Shown: positions 27,336 to 34,038 of the stretch, in pieces | Numbering within the stretch: the stretch's first letter is position 1 | How the letters are laid out: the number at the start of each line of letters is the position of its first letter | Assembly: GCA_964467915.1 (NCBI GenBank) | Contig: CAYXSW010000018.1 | Location: forward strand, 1 to 34,038 | Source of the DNA: MED-G16 sp964467915 | GTDB taxonomy: Bacteria > Bacteroidota > Bacteroidia > Cytophagales > MED-G16 | Reading direction: 5' to 3' | DNA: 34,038 nt | The notes under the pieces: generated by a model | Seen by the model: only the letters and a program-made list of their open reading frames with translations | The model's database searches: none | Told to the model about the DNA's origin: nothing | Position numbers and translations under genes: made by a program

Positions 27336-28915
27336 ATTTTTTTGATTCTAGAAATAGAGATGAATATAGAAGTGTTATTTCTAATAAGATATTTGATGTT
27401 TTAGTTATAGGAGGTGGGATAACAGGTGCTGGAATAAGTCTTGATGCAACTTCAAGAGGTCTTAGTACTTGTCTTATAGAAATGAACGATTTCGCTTCAG
27501 GAACTAGTAGTAAATCAACAAAACTAATTCATGGGGGATTAAGATATCTTGAACACTTTAAATTTAAACTTGTTCATGAAACAGGTAATGAGAGAGCAAT
27601 CTTAAGTAACATTGCTCCACATCTTGTAAAATCTGAAAAGATGCTGCTTCCCATAATTAAAAATGGAAAACTAAATAAGTTTTTCACTAAAATAGCATTA
27701 ATGATATATGATTATTTAGCAAATGTTAAAAGAACTGATAAAAATAAAATGTTATCAAGAGATGACACCTTTTTAAAGGAGCCTTTACTCAAAAAAAATA
27801 ATGTTTTAGGTGGGGCCTATTATTCTGAATACCGAACTGAGGATAATAGACTAACAATTGAAATTATAAAAAAATCATATGAATTAGGATCATCACCAAT
27901 AAATTATATGAAAGCAATTGATTTTATTTATAAAAAAAGAGAGGTTGTAGGCGTAAAGTGTAAAGATCAACTTGATGGTAGTATTTTAGAGCTATATGCT
28001 AAAAACATAGTTAATGCTTCTGGGTCGTGGACCGATGAGGTATTATATGACAAAGAAAAAAAATTAGTATTATCTAAGGGCATTCATATAGTGGTTTCAA
28101 AAGAAAAATTTAACCTGTCTCAGTCAATTTACTTTGAAGCAATTGATGAAAGAATGATTTTTGCTATACCTAGAGAGAACAAGGTTTATATTGGGACAAC
28201 AGACACAGAGTTTAATAAAGAAAAAGATAAATTAATAGTGTTAAAGAAGGAAGTTAATTATTTGCTTAATTCTTTAAATGAAACTTTTTCAGTTTGTTTA
28301 AAATTGGAAGATGTAGAGTCAAGTTGGGTAGGTCTTAGGCCATTAATTAAAGATGGTAATAAAAAGGTTTCAGAGGTTTCAAGAGAAGATGAGGTTTTTA
28401 TTTCTAAAGAAGGAATTATAACTATAGCAGGAGGAAAATTGACCGGATATAGAAAGATGGGGGAGAGAGTGATTGATTTAATATTTAAGAAAAATAACAT
28501 TCCAAAAAGAAAATCTTTGACAAAAAACTTAAAGTTGTTTAGTGCTAGATATAATAAACTTAAAACTCAAATAATAGACTTAGGGTTTACCCAAGATCAA
28601 TTCAATAAATATTATAATAATTATGGAGATGAGTGTTTAGAAATTTTCTCTTTTATAAAAGAAAAATCTAAAGAAAATGATAATCTCTTAATCTCTGAAT
28701 ATAGATTTTGTATTAAAAACGAAATGTGTCATAATCTACTAGACTTTTTTTCTCAAAGAAATTCTATGGTTTATTATAATGTGGATAAAATATTTTCATT
28801 TATTAAAAAAAATAAAAAAGAGATGAAAAAAACAGCAGATATCTCTGAAAAAATATGGAAAAAGCAGTTAAATGAATTAAAAAAATATATTAATCAAATA
28901 ACTACCTTTAATTAA
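27320..28915 (+). CDS. glpD: Aerobic glycerol-3-phosphate dehydrogenase
   Basis: 531 residues. FAD enzyme at the inner membrane that oxidises glycerol-3-phosphate to dihydroxyacetone phosphate and passes electrons to quinone. The N-terminal FAD motif is GGGITGAGISLDATSRG (31-47), followed by the family signature FASGTSSKSTKLIHGGLRYL at about 58-77. Later landmarks are TEDNRL, NASGSWTDEV, GTTDTEFN, WVGLRPL and ITIAGGKLTGYRKM. The C-terminal domain is present but poor in recognisable motifs. The start is TTG at 27320, within glpK, again with no ATG alternative that keeps the FAD strand. The stop overlaps the minus-strand gene's stop by 8 bases. Confidence 0.95.
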   Translation: MARKINFFDSRNRDEYRSVISNKIFDVLVIGGGITGAGISLDATSRGLSTCLIEMNDFASGTSSKSTKLIHGGLRYLEHFKFKLVHETGNERAILSNIAPHLVKSEKMLLPIIKNGKLNKFFTKIALMIYDYLANVKRTDKNKMLSRDDTFLKEPLLKKNNVLGGAYYSEYRTEDNRLTIEIIKKSYELGSSPINYMKAIDFIYKKREVVGVKCKDQLDGSILELYAKNIVNASGSWTDEVLYDKEKKLVLSKGIHIVVSKEKFNLSQSIYFEAIDERMIFAIPRENKVYIGTTDTEFNKEKDKLIVLKKEVNYLLNSLNETFSVCLKLEDVESSWVGLRPLIKDGNKKVSEVSREDEVFISKEGIITIAGGKLTGYRKMGERVIDLIFKKNNIPKRKSLTKNLKLFSARYNKLKTQIIDLGFTQDQFNKYYNNYGDECLEIFSFIKEKSKENDNLLISEYRFCIKNEMCHNLLDFFSQRNSMVYYNVDKIFSFIKKNKKEMKKTADISEKIWKKQLNELKKYINQITTFN

Positions 28916-29366
28916 TCAGTCCTTTAACACTATTGATCGAATAGTCAATGCTTATTTCATCTTTAATTCCATATGCTTTTACTTCAATATTTCCTTTAAA
29001 TTGAAGGGTTACATCTTCATTTCCTAATATTATGGCTAAACCTTTTTTATTTATAAATTTTTCCAAGTTTTTGATATCTACTTCACCTATTACATTTAAA
29101 GTGGATTCAGCTAAGTTTAATAGTTCTCTTGGTCTCTCCTCATTTATTTTAACGATTAAAATTTCTTCTGCATAAATTTCTACGTCAATATTAGATATAG
29201 TTATCTTTACCTTGTTTGGGTTTTTTAAAACTATATCAGCAGAAATATTCAACTCATTATTTTTGGAGTTTTTAATTAGGACATTATTTATCTTAACAAA
29301 TTCAACAGGTTCTATTGGCTTGCAGCAATACAAACCCAAAAAAATTATAACAAAAAATCTTTTCAT
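28908..29366 (-). CDS. LEA14-like lipoprotein
   Basis: 152 residues from the ATG at 29364-29366; the frame also opens at a TTG two codons earlier, which I reject because the ATG gives a normal signal. The N-terminus is a hydrophobic signal ending in Tyr-Cys-Cys (C14, C15), a somewhat irregular lipobox. The body resembles LEA-type-2/WHy domains: a VKINNVLIKNSK opening, ISADIVLKNPNKVKITISNIDVEIY, a loop, then further strands. Such domains occur in many bacterial lipoproteins of unknown function. It is the only minus-strand gene between 9526 and 33860, splits the glycerol genes, and starts 51 bases from glpF. Whether it belongs to the glycerol system is unknown. Confidence 0.65.
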   Translation of the reverse strand: MKRFFVIIFLGLYCCKPIEPVEFVKINNVLIKNSKNNELNISADIVLKNPNKVKITISNIDVEIYAEEILIVKINEERPRELLNLAESTLNVIGEVDIKNLEKFINKKGLAIILGNEDVTLQFKGNIEVKAYGIKDEISIDYSINSVKGLIN

Positions 29367-29417
29367 ACTCAAATCTAAAATTTATAGATTTACAAACAAC
29401 AATTTATAATATATTAT

Positions 29418-30212
29418 ATGAATGAGTTTTTATCTGAAGCGATTGGTACTTTTGTTTTAATACTTTTTGGATGTGGCGTAAATGCAGGTACTTCCTTAAA
29501 CAAAAGCTATTCTAATAAGGAAAGTAATAGTTGGATTGTAGGCACATTGGGTTGGGGTTTAGCTGTTACACTTGGAGTGTATGCTAGTAGTAAGTTTAGT
29601 GGTGCTCATATTAACCCAGCAGTTACATTAGGATTATATTCTTCCAACGAGATTGAATTAAATAAATTATTTATTTATATATCTGGACAGTGTCTTGGTG
29701 CATTCATAGCTTGTATTTTGATTTATCTTCATTACTTGCCTCATTGGGGAGAAACGGAAGATAAAGCTGTTAAATTAGGAGTTTTTGCTACTTCTCCCTC
29801 TATTTCATCTAAGTGGTCTAACTTGTTTAGTGAAATTTTAGGAACCTTTATATTGCTTTTCGGATTAAAATTTATTGGCATAAATGAGTTTGCTCAAGGA
29901 TTAAATCCAATCATAGTAGGAGCTCTTGTGTGTGCTATTGGAATTTCTCTTGGCGGAACAACAGGTTATGCCATTAACCCTGTTAGAGATTTCATTCCTA
30001 GACTTGCTCACTTTATGTTACCGATCAAAGGAAAAGGAGGCTCAAATTTTAAATATTCTTGGGTGCCAGTTTTTGGTCCTATAGTAGGTGGCATATTAGG
30101 TGTAACAACCTATCAATTTTTATTTGAAGGCTTAACTAATACATATTTTTTAGTTACATTATTTATATTTTTATCTGTATCATTTCTCTCTTTTCTTGAA
30201 AACAAAAATTAA
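29418..30212 (+). CDS. glpF: Aquaglyceroporin / glycerol facilitator
   Basis: 264 residues, MIP family, six membrane helices by hydropathy. It lets glycerol cross the inner membrane. The two half-helix signatures are HINPAVT (N66-P67-A68) and AINPVRD (N187-P188-V189). The second is NPV rather than NPA, a tolerated variant. The Arg190-Asp191 pair, followed by FIPRL, is the arrangement of glycerol facilitators rather than water-only aquaporins. It is 51 bases from the divergent LEA14-like gene, so a promoter must lie within that gap; TAGATTTA is the only partial match to a -7 element I see. The end overlaps the phosphodiesterase gene by 17 bases. Confidence 0.93.
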   Translation: MNEFLSEAIGTFVLILFGCGVNAGTSLNKSYSNKESNSWIVGTLGWGLAVTLGVYASSKFSGAHINPAVTLGLYSSNEIELNKLFIYISGQCLGAFIACILIYLHYLPHWGETEDKAVKLGVFATSPSISSKWSNLFSEILGTFILLFGLKFIGINEFAQGLNPIIVGALVCAIGISLGGTTGYAINPVRDFIPRLAHFMLPIKGKGGSNFKYSWVPVFGPIVGGILGVTTYQFLFEGLTNTYFLVTLFIFLSVSFLSFLENKN

Positions 30213-31089
30213 TTTTTTTTCTATTTTATTATTCCTTTTTTCATGTGATGAATTTAAAAATTTTGATGTTCAAGGTCACAGAGGTTTTAGGGGTATGTAT
30301 CCAGAAAACTCTATTTTGGGTTTTAAAGAATCATTAGATATTGGTGTAAATACTTTAGAGATGGATGTTGTTATTTCTAAAGACAAAAAAGTTATTGTCT
30401 CTCATGAGCCTTGGATTTCTAAATATATATGTTTGGATCTTAATAATAAAAAAATAATTGAAGATAAATCCTCATTTAATATTTATGAAATGGATTATAA
30501 TCAGATAATTAAATATGATTGTGGGAGTTTATTTAATTCTAAATTTCCTAAACAAGAAAAAATATCATCTAGTAAACCTCTTCTTAATCATTGTCTTAAT
30601 GAGATAGAGACATATATCAAAGTCAAGGATTATGAAGAAGTCAATTATAATATTGAAATCAAATCTTCAACTGAAAATGAAGGAGTTTTTCATCCTAATT
30701 ATAAAGAATTTTCAAATTTAGTATTATCTGTTATCAGTCAATTTATTTCTGAAGAAAGGTTTACTATTCAAAGTTTTGATTTTAGAGTGCTTAGATACAT
30801 TAATAAAAACTACCCAAATGTTAATTTATCTCTGCTAGTATCTGAAAATTATAATCCTAAATTAAACTTAAAAGATCTAGGGTTTTATCCTTATTCTTTT
30901 AGCCCTAATTATAAGTTTTTAAAACATGATGATATTATGTATTTACAGAATAAAAAAATTAAAGTAATCCCTTGGACTGTAAACTCAAATGATGATATTG
31001 CAAAAGTTTTAAGTCTAGGAGTAGATGGAATGATATCTGACTACCCAGACAGGGTCATAGAGATAGTTAAATATGATAAAAAAATATGA
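30196..31089 (+). CDS. Glycerophosphodiester phosphodiesterase, lipoprotein
   Basis: 297 residues, lipobox LFSC (C17), so the enzyme is probably anchored in the outer membrane or periplasmic face. GDPD enzymes split glycerophosphodiesters such as glycerophosphocholine to glycerol-3-phosphate and an alcohol. The metal and catalytic residues are visible: QGHRG (H28, R29), LEMDVV (E55, D57) and VSHEPW (H70). A long insert follows H70 before NIEIKSS, as is common in this phylum's GDPDs. The start is TTG at 30196, inside glpF; no ATG is available that keeps the signal peptide. It shares the glpF transcript, which links it to glycerol supply. G3P released outside would need a phosphatase or a G3P carrier; neither glpT nor ugp is in the window. 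Confidence 0.9.
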   Translation: MKTKINFFSILLFLFSCDEFKNFDVQGHRGFRGMYPENSILGFKESLDIGVNTLEMDVVISKDKKVIVSHEPWISKYICLDLNNKKIIEDKSSFNIYEMDYNQIIKYDCGSLFNSKFPKQEKISSSKPLLNHCLNEIETYIKVKDYEEVNYNIEIKSSTENEGVFHPNYKEFSNLVLSVISQFISEERFTIQSFDFRVLRYINKNYPNVNLSLLVSENYNPKLNLKDLGFYPYSFSPNYKFLKHDDIMYLQNKKIKVIPWTVNSNDDIAKVLSLGVDGMISDYPDRVIEIVKYDKKI

Positions 31090-32071
31090 TGTTTTTGGAA
31101 TAGGAAATGCATTAGTTGATAGTGTATGTTTAGTTACAGATAAGTTTCTTGAAGATAATAAAATTGAGAAAGGACTTATGACTCTAGTAGATGATCAAAA
31201 ACAAATGTCAATTATAGATAAAATTAAAGGTTCAGAGCCATTTATTCAGTCAGGGGGTTCTGTTACTAACTCTATCTACACATTATCTCAATTAGGAGGA
31301 TCAGGTTACCTATCTTTCCTAATTTCTGATGACGAATATGGCAAGTTATTTTTAGAAGATATTCGAAAAAGTGGTATTAATACTGGAGATGTAAATTTTT
31401 ATATTAAACCTGGGATGACTGGTTCTTGTCTAGTTTTAACGACACCTGATGCAGAGAGGACCATGAATACTTGTCTTGCTGTCTCCTCTGAATACTCCTC
31501 TGATAATATAAATTTTGAAGATTTAGCTTTATCAAAATATTTATATATAGAAGGATATCTTGTTACTTCGGAAATAGCTATGGAGGCAATAGAAAAGTCA
31601 ATCTTATTTTCTAGAAAAAATGATGTAAAGATTGCCCTTACTTTTTCTGACCTGAGCATGGTTAAATATTTTCGAAATAATTTTGATAAAATTTTACAAG
31701 AAAAGATTGATTTAATCTTTTGTAATAAAGATGAAGCCGAAACTTTTACTGGTGAAAAAAATTTTAAGAAATGTTGTGATAAAATGTTAAGTTATTCTGA
31801 CTTAGTTGTCATTACAATGGGCTCTGAGGGCTCTGTGATTTTGTCTAAATCACATGATTTAATAAAAATACAACCTTTTAAAGCTAATGCAGTTGATACA
31901 GTTGGAGCAGGTGATACCTTTGCCGGCGGTTTTTTATATGGGATTAATAATGAATTAGATTATGAAGAATCTGGAAAATTAGCTTCAGCTCTATCATCAA
32001 AAGTTGTTACTAAGTTAGGACCAAGACTAGAAAAAAATATCATAGATAATATTAAACACTCGATGAGATAA
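31073..32071 (+). CDS. PfkB-family kinase, adenosine-kinase-like
   Basis: 332 residues, ribokinase fold. It transfers phosphate from ATP to a sugar or nucleoside hydroxyl. The anion-hole/catalytic motif GAGDTFAGGF is at 278-287 (D281). The N-terminal part has GIGNALVD (9-16) and the substrate-strand SGGSVTNSI (60-68), and the mid-domain FCNKDEA (216-222). The overall pattern is closest to the adenosine-kinase-like group often seen in Bacteroidota, but substrate specificity in PfkB proteins cannot be read safely from sequence; ribose, fructose or a nucleoside remain possible. The 17-base overlap with the phosphodiesterase gene means it is translated on the same mRNA, though adenosine kinase would not need it. 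Confidence 0.75.
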   Translation: MIKKYDVFGIGNALVDSVCLVTDKFLEDNKIEKGLMTLVDDQKQMSIIDKIKGSEPFIQSGGSVTNSIYTLSQLGGSGYLSFLISDDEYGKLFLEDIRKSGINTGDVNFYIKPGMTGSCLVLTTPDAERTMNTCLAVSSEYSSDNINFEDLALSKYLYIEGYLVTSEIAMEAIEKSILFSRKNDVKIALTFSDLSMVKYFRNNFDKILQEKIDLIFCNKDEAETFTGEKNFKKCCDKMLSYSDLVVITMGSEGSVILSKSHDLIKIQPFKANAVDTVGAGDTFAGGFLYGINNELDYEESGKLASALSSKVVTKLGPRLEKNIIDNIKHSMR

Positions 32072-32086
32072 TATATTAAAAGTATT

Positions 32087-32094
32087 TATCTTTA
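32087..32094 (+). promoter_or_regulatory. Possible -7 element for rpmH
   Basis: TATCTTTA matches seven of eight positions of TAnnTTTG and lies 26 bases before the rpmH ATG, a natural leader length. No TTG is present at -33 spacing, so the call is weak. Confidence 0.3.
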
Positions 32095-32120
32095 CAATCA
32101 TTAAATAAACACTTGTCATT

Positions 32121-32279
32121 ATGAAAAGAACTTTTCAACCATCAAAAAGAAAGAGATCCAATAAACATGGATTTAGAAAAAGAATGGAATCCGCTAATGG
32201 GAGAGATATAATTGCTAGAAGAAGAGCTAAGGGAAGAAAGAAGCTCACTGTTTCTGATGAGAAAAAACATAAGAAATAA
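32121..32279 (+). CDS. rpmH: 50S ribosomal protein L34
   Basis: 52 residues, translated by me from the ATG at 32121 to the TAA at 32277-32279. The sequence is the L34 signature almost throughout: MKRTFQPSKRKRSNKHGFRK, then RMESANGRDIIARRRAKGRK, then KLTVSDEKKHKK, the longer C-terminal tail being usual in Bacteroidota. It is a structural component of the large ribosomal subunit. rnpA follows 21 bases downstream, the almost universal order. No dnaA or oriC-like repeats lie beside it, in contrast to many other bacteria where rpmH flanks the origin. Confidence 0.97.
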   Translation: MKRTFQPSKRKRSNKHGFRKRMESANGRDIIARRRAKGRKKLTVSDEKKHKK

Positions 32280-32300
32280 TTTATCAGCTAAGTTTTACTC

Positions 32301-32681
32301 ATGAATTCATCGTCCAAAATCGGACAAAATACATTTACCAAAGAAGAAAGGATTACAAATAAAAAAGTAATTGAAGAACTTTTCAACTCAGGAATAAGAG
32401 TCAGTTTATACCCATTTGATATAAGATATAAATTTGAAGATAAAAATCTTATTAATAAAGTATTAGTATCAGTATCTAAAGCTAAAATAAAGTCTTCTGT
32501 AAAAAGAAATCTTCTTAAAAGAAGAATTAAAGAATCTTATAGATTAAATAAAAATAAACTTCTTTTAGATCCAAAATGTAATATTGCTGTTGTTTATTCA
32601 TCTGATAAAATATTATCATATAATGAAATAAATAAATCTTTAATTGAAGCATTCAACAAAATCAGTATTGAAAATGAGTAA
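32301..32681 (+). CDS. rnpA: Ribonuclease P protein component
   Basis: 126 residues. It binds RNase P RNA and helps in 5' processing of pre-tRNA. The family's RNR signature is clear: SVSKAKIKSSVKRNLLKRRI at about 57-76, with the RN-x-x-KRR core at 69-75. The N-terminal FTKEERITNKKVIEELFNSG is also typical. It follows rpmH in the conserved order. tsaB starts 8 bases before its stop, so these genes form one unit. The RNase P RNA gene itself was not found in the window. Confidence 0.95.
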   Translation: MNSSSKIGQNTFTKEERITNKKVIEELFNSGIRVSLYPFDIRYKFEDKNLINKVLVSVSKAKIKSSVKRNLLKRRIKESYRLNKNKLLLDPKCNIAVVYSSDKILSYNEINKSLIEAFNKISIENE

Positions 32682-33342
32682 AATTTTATGCGTAGATACT
32701 ACTTCTGAATTTTGTTCCGTTTCTTTATTTGATGGCTATGAATTAATAAAGAGTGCTTCCTCAAAAATAGAAAGGTCACACTCAAAGTTAATTATTAGTT
32801 TAGTAGATGATATATTAAAAGCTAGTAAAATAGACATAGCTAATATTGATGCTTTTTCTATATCAAGGGGTCCGGGTTCGTATACGGGTTTAAGAATTGG
32901 TCTTTCTTGCTTAAAGGGTTTCTGTTATGCTTTAAATAAACCCTTGATTTCTATTAATACTTTAAAAATTTTAGCTAAGTCATCTATTGAAAAAATAGAT
33001 AATAAAGATTCATATATCTGCCCAATGATTGATGCGAGAAGAATGGAGGTTTTCACTAAAGTATTTAATTATTCTTTAGAGGAGATTCAAAAAGATAATG
33101 CAATGATATTGAATGAAAATTCATTTGATTCTTATAGTAATAGAACTATATATTTTGTTGGAAGTGGATCAAAAAAATTTGAAGTTATTTCTGAAAATAG
33201 TAATTTTAAATTTTTCTCAGATATAATTCCAAATTCAATTTATATGGGTGAACTTTCATATAATAAATTTATTGATAATGATTTTGAAGAATTAGCCTCA
33301 TTTGAACCCAATTACATAAAAGATTTTTATCTTATTAAATAA
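32674..33342 (+). CDS. tsaB: tRNA N6-threonylcarbamoyladenosine biosynthesis protein TsaB
   Basis: 222 residues from the ATG at 32674. The frame opens at 32644, but the shorter form puts MSKILCVDTT, the standard first strand, at the N-terminus and overlaps rnpA by only 8 bases. TsaB is the non-catalytic ASKHA-fold partner of TsaD in making t6A37 of ANN-decoding tRNAs. The diagnostic SRGPGSYTGLRIG motif is at 64-76, and DARRMEVF follows in the middle. Length is in the family range. Its position after rnpA joins three translation-related genes. Confidence 0.93.
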   Translation: MSKILCVDTTSEFCSVSLFDGYELIKSASSKIERSHSKLIISLVDDILKASKIDIANIDAFSISRGPGSYTGLRIGLSCLKGFCYALNKPLISINTLKILAKSSIEKIDNKDSYICPMIDARRMEVFTKVFNYSLEEIQKDNAMILNENSFDSYSNRTIYFVGSGSKKFEVISENSNFKFFSDIIPNSIYMGELSYNKFIDNDFEELASFEPNYIKDFYLIK

Positions 33343-33350
33343 AAGAAGAA

Positions 33351-33860
33351 GTGGATAAGATCATAAATAGAGTAAAAAAAAGTCCTTTAATAACTATTGA
33401 CATTAAAGATTACTATCAAGAAGGGAAAAGAGATAAAATTAATTTATCTTCTTTTTTAGAGGATGACATATTAATTGAAAAGAAATTTCGAGAAAATTTA
33501 AAAAATTATAACTGGAACCAATTTAAAAATTCTTTTGTTTATGTTGTATTAGACGAAGATATAATTGTTCCTTCTTGGGCATTCATTTTAATATCACATT
33601 ACTTATCAAATAGCTGTAAGAATTATGTATTTGGAGATAGAAAAAATTTAGAGGAAAAATTATACCTTGAAAAAATAAATAATGTAGATTTCCAATCCTT
33701 TAAGGGGAAAAAAGTAATAATTAAAGGTTGCTCTGAAATTCCTTATTTTGAGTATGTTTATTTTGAATTAACTAAAAAATTATCTCAAGTAGTTTTTAGT
33801 TTAATGTATGGCGAACCATGTAGCACTGTGCCTATTTTTAAAAATAAAATTTCAAAATAA
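33351..33860 (+). CDS. DUF2480 family protein
   Basis: 169 residues. Start is GTG at 33351, 8 bases after tsaB; the family's NRV-x-S-x-LITID opening (here NRVKKSPLITIDI, 6-18) begins immediately after it. Further family landmarks are WNQFKNSFVYV, IVPSWAF (72-78), the VIIKGCSEIP stretch with Cys127 (122-131) and the C-terminal MYGEPCSTVP (152-161) with Cys157. The family is conserved across Bacteroidota and has no known function. The two conserved cysteines (C127, C157) could bind a metal or form a redox pair; this is inference. No signal peptide, so it is cytoplasmic. Confidence 0.93.
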   Translation: MDKIINRVKKSPLITIDIKDYYQEGKRDKINLSSFLEDDILIEKKFRENLKNYNWNQFKNSFVYVVLDEDIIVPSWAFILISHYLSNSCKNYVFGDRKNLEEKLYLEKINNVDFQSFKGKKVIIKGCSEIPYFEYVYFELTKKLSQVVFSLMYGEPCSTVPIFKNKISK

Positions 33861-33958
33861 TATTCTTATATAATTTTTCTTAATAAAATAGGCTTTCTAG
33901 CTATTTTAAATGCTTATTTTGACTATTAGTAAATTCTTTATAAATATTTTTTTATTTC

Positions 33959-33989
33959 TTGGTGATTATATAAATAATTTCTAATTTTG
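33959..33989 (+). promoter_or_regulatory. Promoter-like element with both Bacteroidota boxes
   Basis: TTG at 33959-33961, 20 bases, then TAATTTTG at 33982-33989, an exact TAnnTTTG. This is the only place in the gaps I inspected where both boxes are present at the proper spacing. It would start a transcript near 33995, whose gene is outside the window. AT-rich chance matching is possible. Confidence 0.45.
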
Positions 33990-33994
33990 CGAGC

Positions 33995-34034
33995 GCTTCA
34001 AAAGAAGCCATTTTTTATTTAGGGATTTATCCCT
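33995..34034 (+). other. Two small hairpins after the promoter-like element
   Basis: GCTTC-AAAA-GAAGC (33995-34008), followed two bases later by six T, and AGGGA-TTTA-TCCCT (34021-34034). The first could terminate the rnpA-DUF2480 unit, or be the 5' stem of a transcript started at the element just before. The rest of 33861-33994 is AT-rich and holds nothing else I can identify. Confidence 0.4.
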
Positions 34035-34038
34035 CTTT

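Noticed and set aside
32072..32300. Replication origin beside rpmH
   Set aside because: No dnaA gene and no cluster of DnaA boxes (TTATCCACA-like) was found. rpmH and rnpA alone do not mark an origin.
33958..34017. Minus-strand 19-codon frame from an ATG near 34013
   Set aside because: It is too short, has no recognisable product, and overlaps the hairpin region.

Overview
The window comes from a very AT-rich member of the Bacteroidota, most likely a marine flavobacterium. The evidence is a SusC/SusD pair, many short lipoprotein signal peptides, ASPIC/UnbV-FG-GAP lipoproteins, a PorT-type barrel, a DUF2480 protein, and TAnnTTTG-like -7 promoter elements in several gaps. No phage, insertion sequence, CRISPR array, tRNA or rRNA was recognised. 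Coding density is very high: the longest gap is about 244 bases (9282-9525), so no gene-free stretch exceeds 300 bases.

Layout. 1-465: 3' end of an ammonium transporter. 472-2142: an AhpD/CMD-family protein (minus), a PorT-type barrel and a small acetyltransferase that strikingly resembles eukaryotic glucosamine-6-phosphate N-acetyltransferase (GNA1). 2152-5825 (minus): glmS and a GH20 beta-N-acetylhexosaminidase. Together with the acetyltransferase these form an amino-sugar group. 5950-7051: two tandem NTF2-like lipoproteins, closed by a clear terminator. 7135-9281: galK and galE with a 4-base overlap.

9526-14012: a SusC/SusD outer-membrane uptake pair ending in a strong terminator. 14107-28915: a tightly packed plus-strand run of seven genes with overlaps or gaps of only a few bases. 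It holds three paralogous lipoproteins of about 1,094 residues, each with seven Ca-loop repeats, an ASPIC/UnbV module and seven more repeats. An unrecognised lipoprotein sits between the first two. A PAP2/vanadium-haloperoxidase-type lipoprotein, glpK and glpD follow. A minus-strand LEA14-like lipoprotein interrupts the run; then come glpF, a lipoprotein glycerophosphodiesterase and a PfkB-family kinase (29418-32071). 32121-33860: rpmH, rnpA, tsaB and a DUF2480 gene, an ordinary housekeeping group. The last 178 bases hold a promoter-like element and two small hairpins.

Reading the middle region together: SusCD would import a ligand, the propeller lipoproteins may bind or process it at the surface, the phosphodiesterase and PAP2-type enzyme could release glycerol from a phosphoglycerol compound, and GlpF/GlpK/GlpD would carry glycerol to dihydroxyacetone phosphate. 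With galK/galE next door, a galactosyl-glycerol substrate is an alternative. Both are inferences from neighbourhood; no substrate is proven by the sequence.
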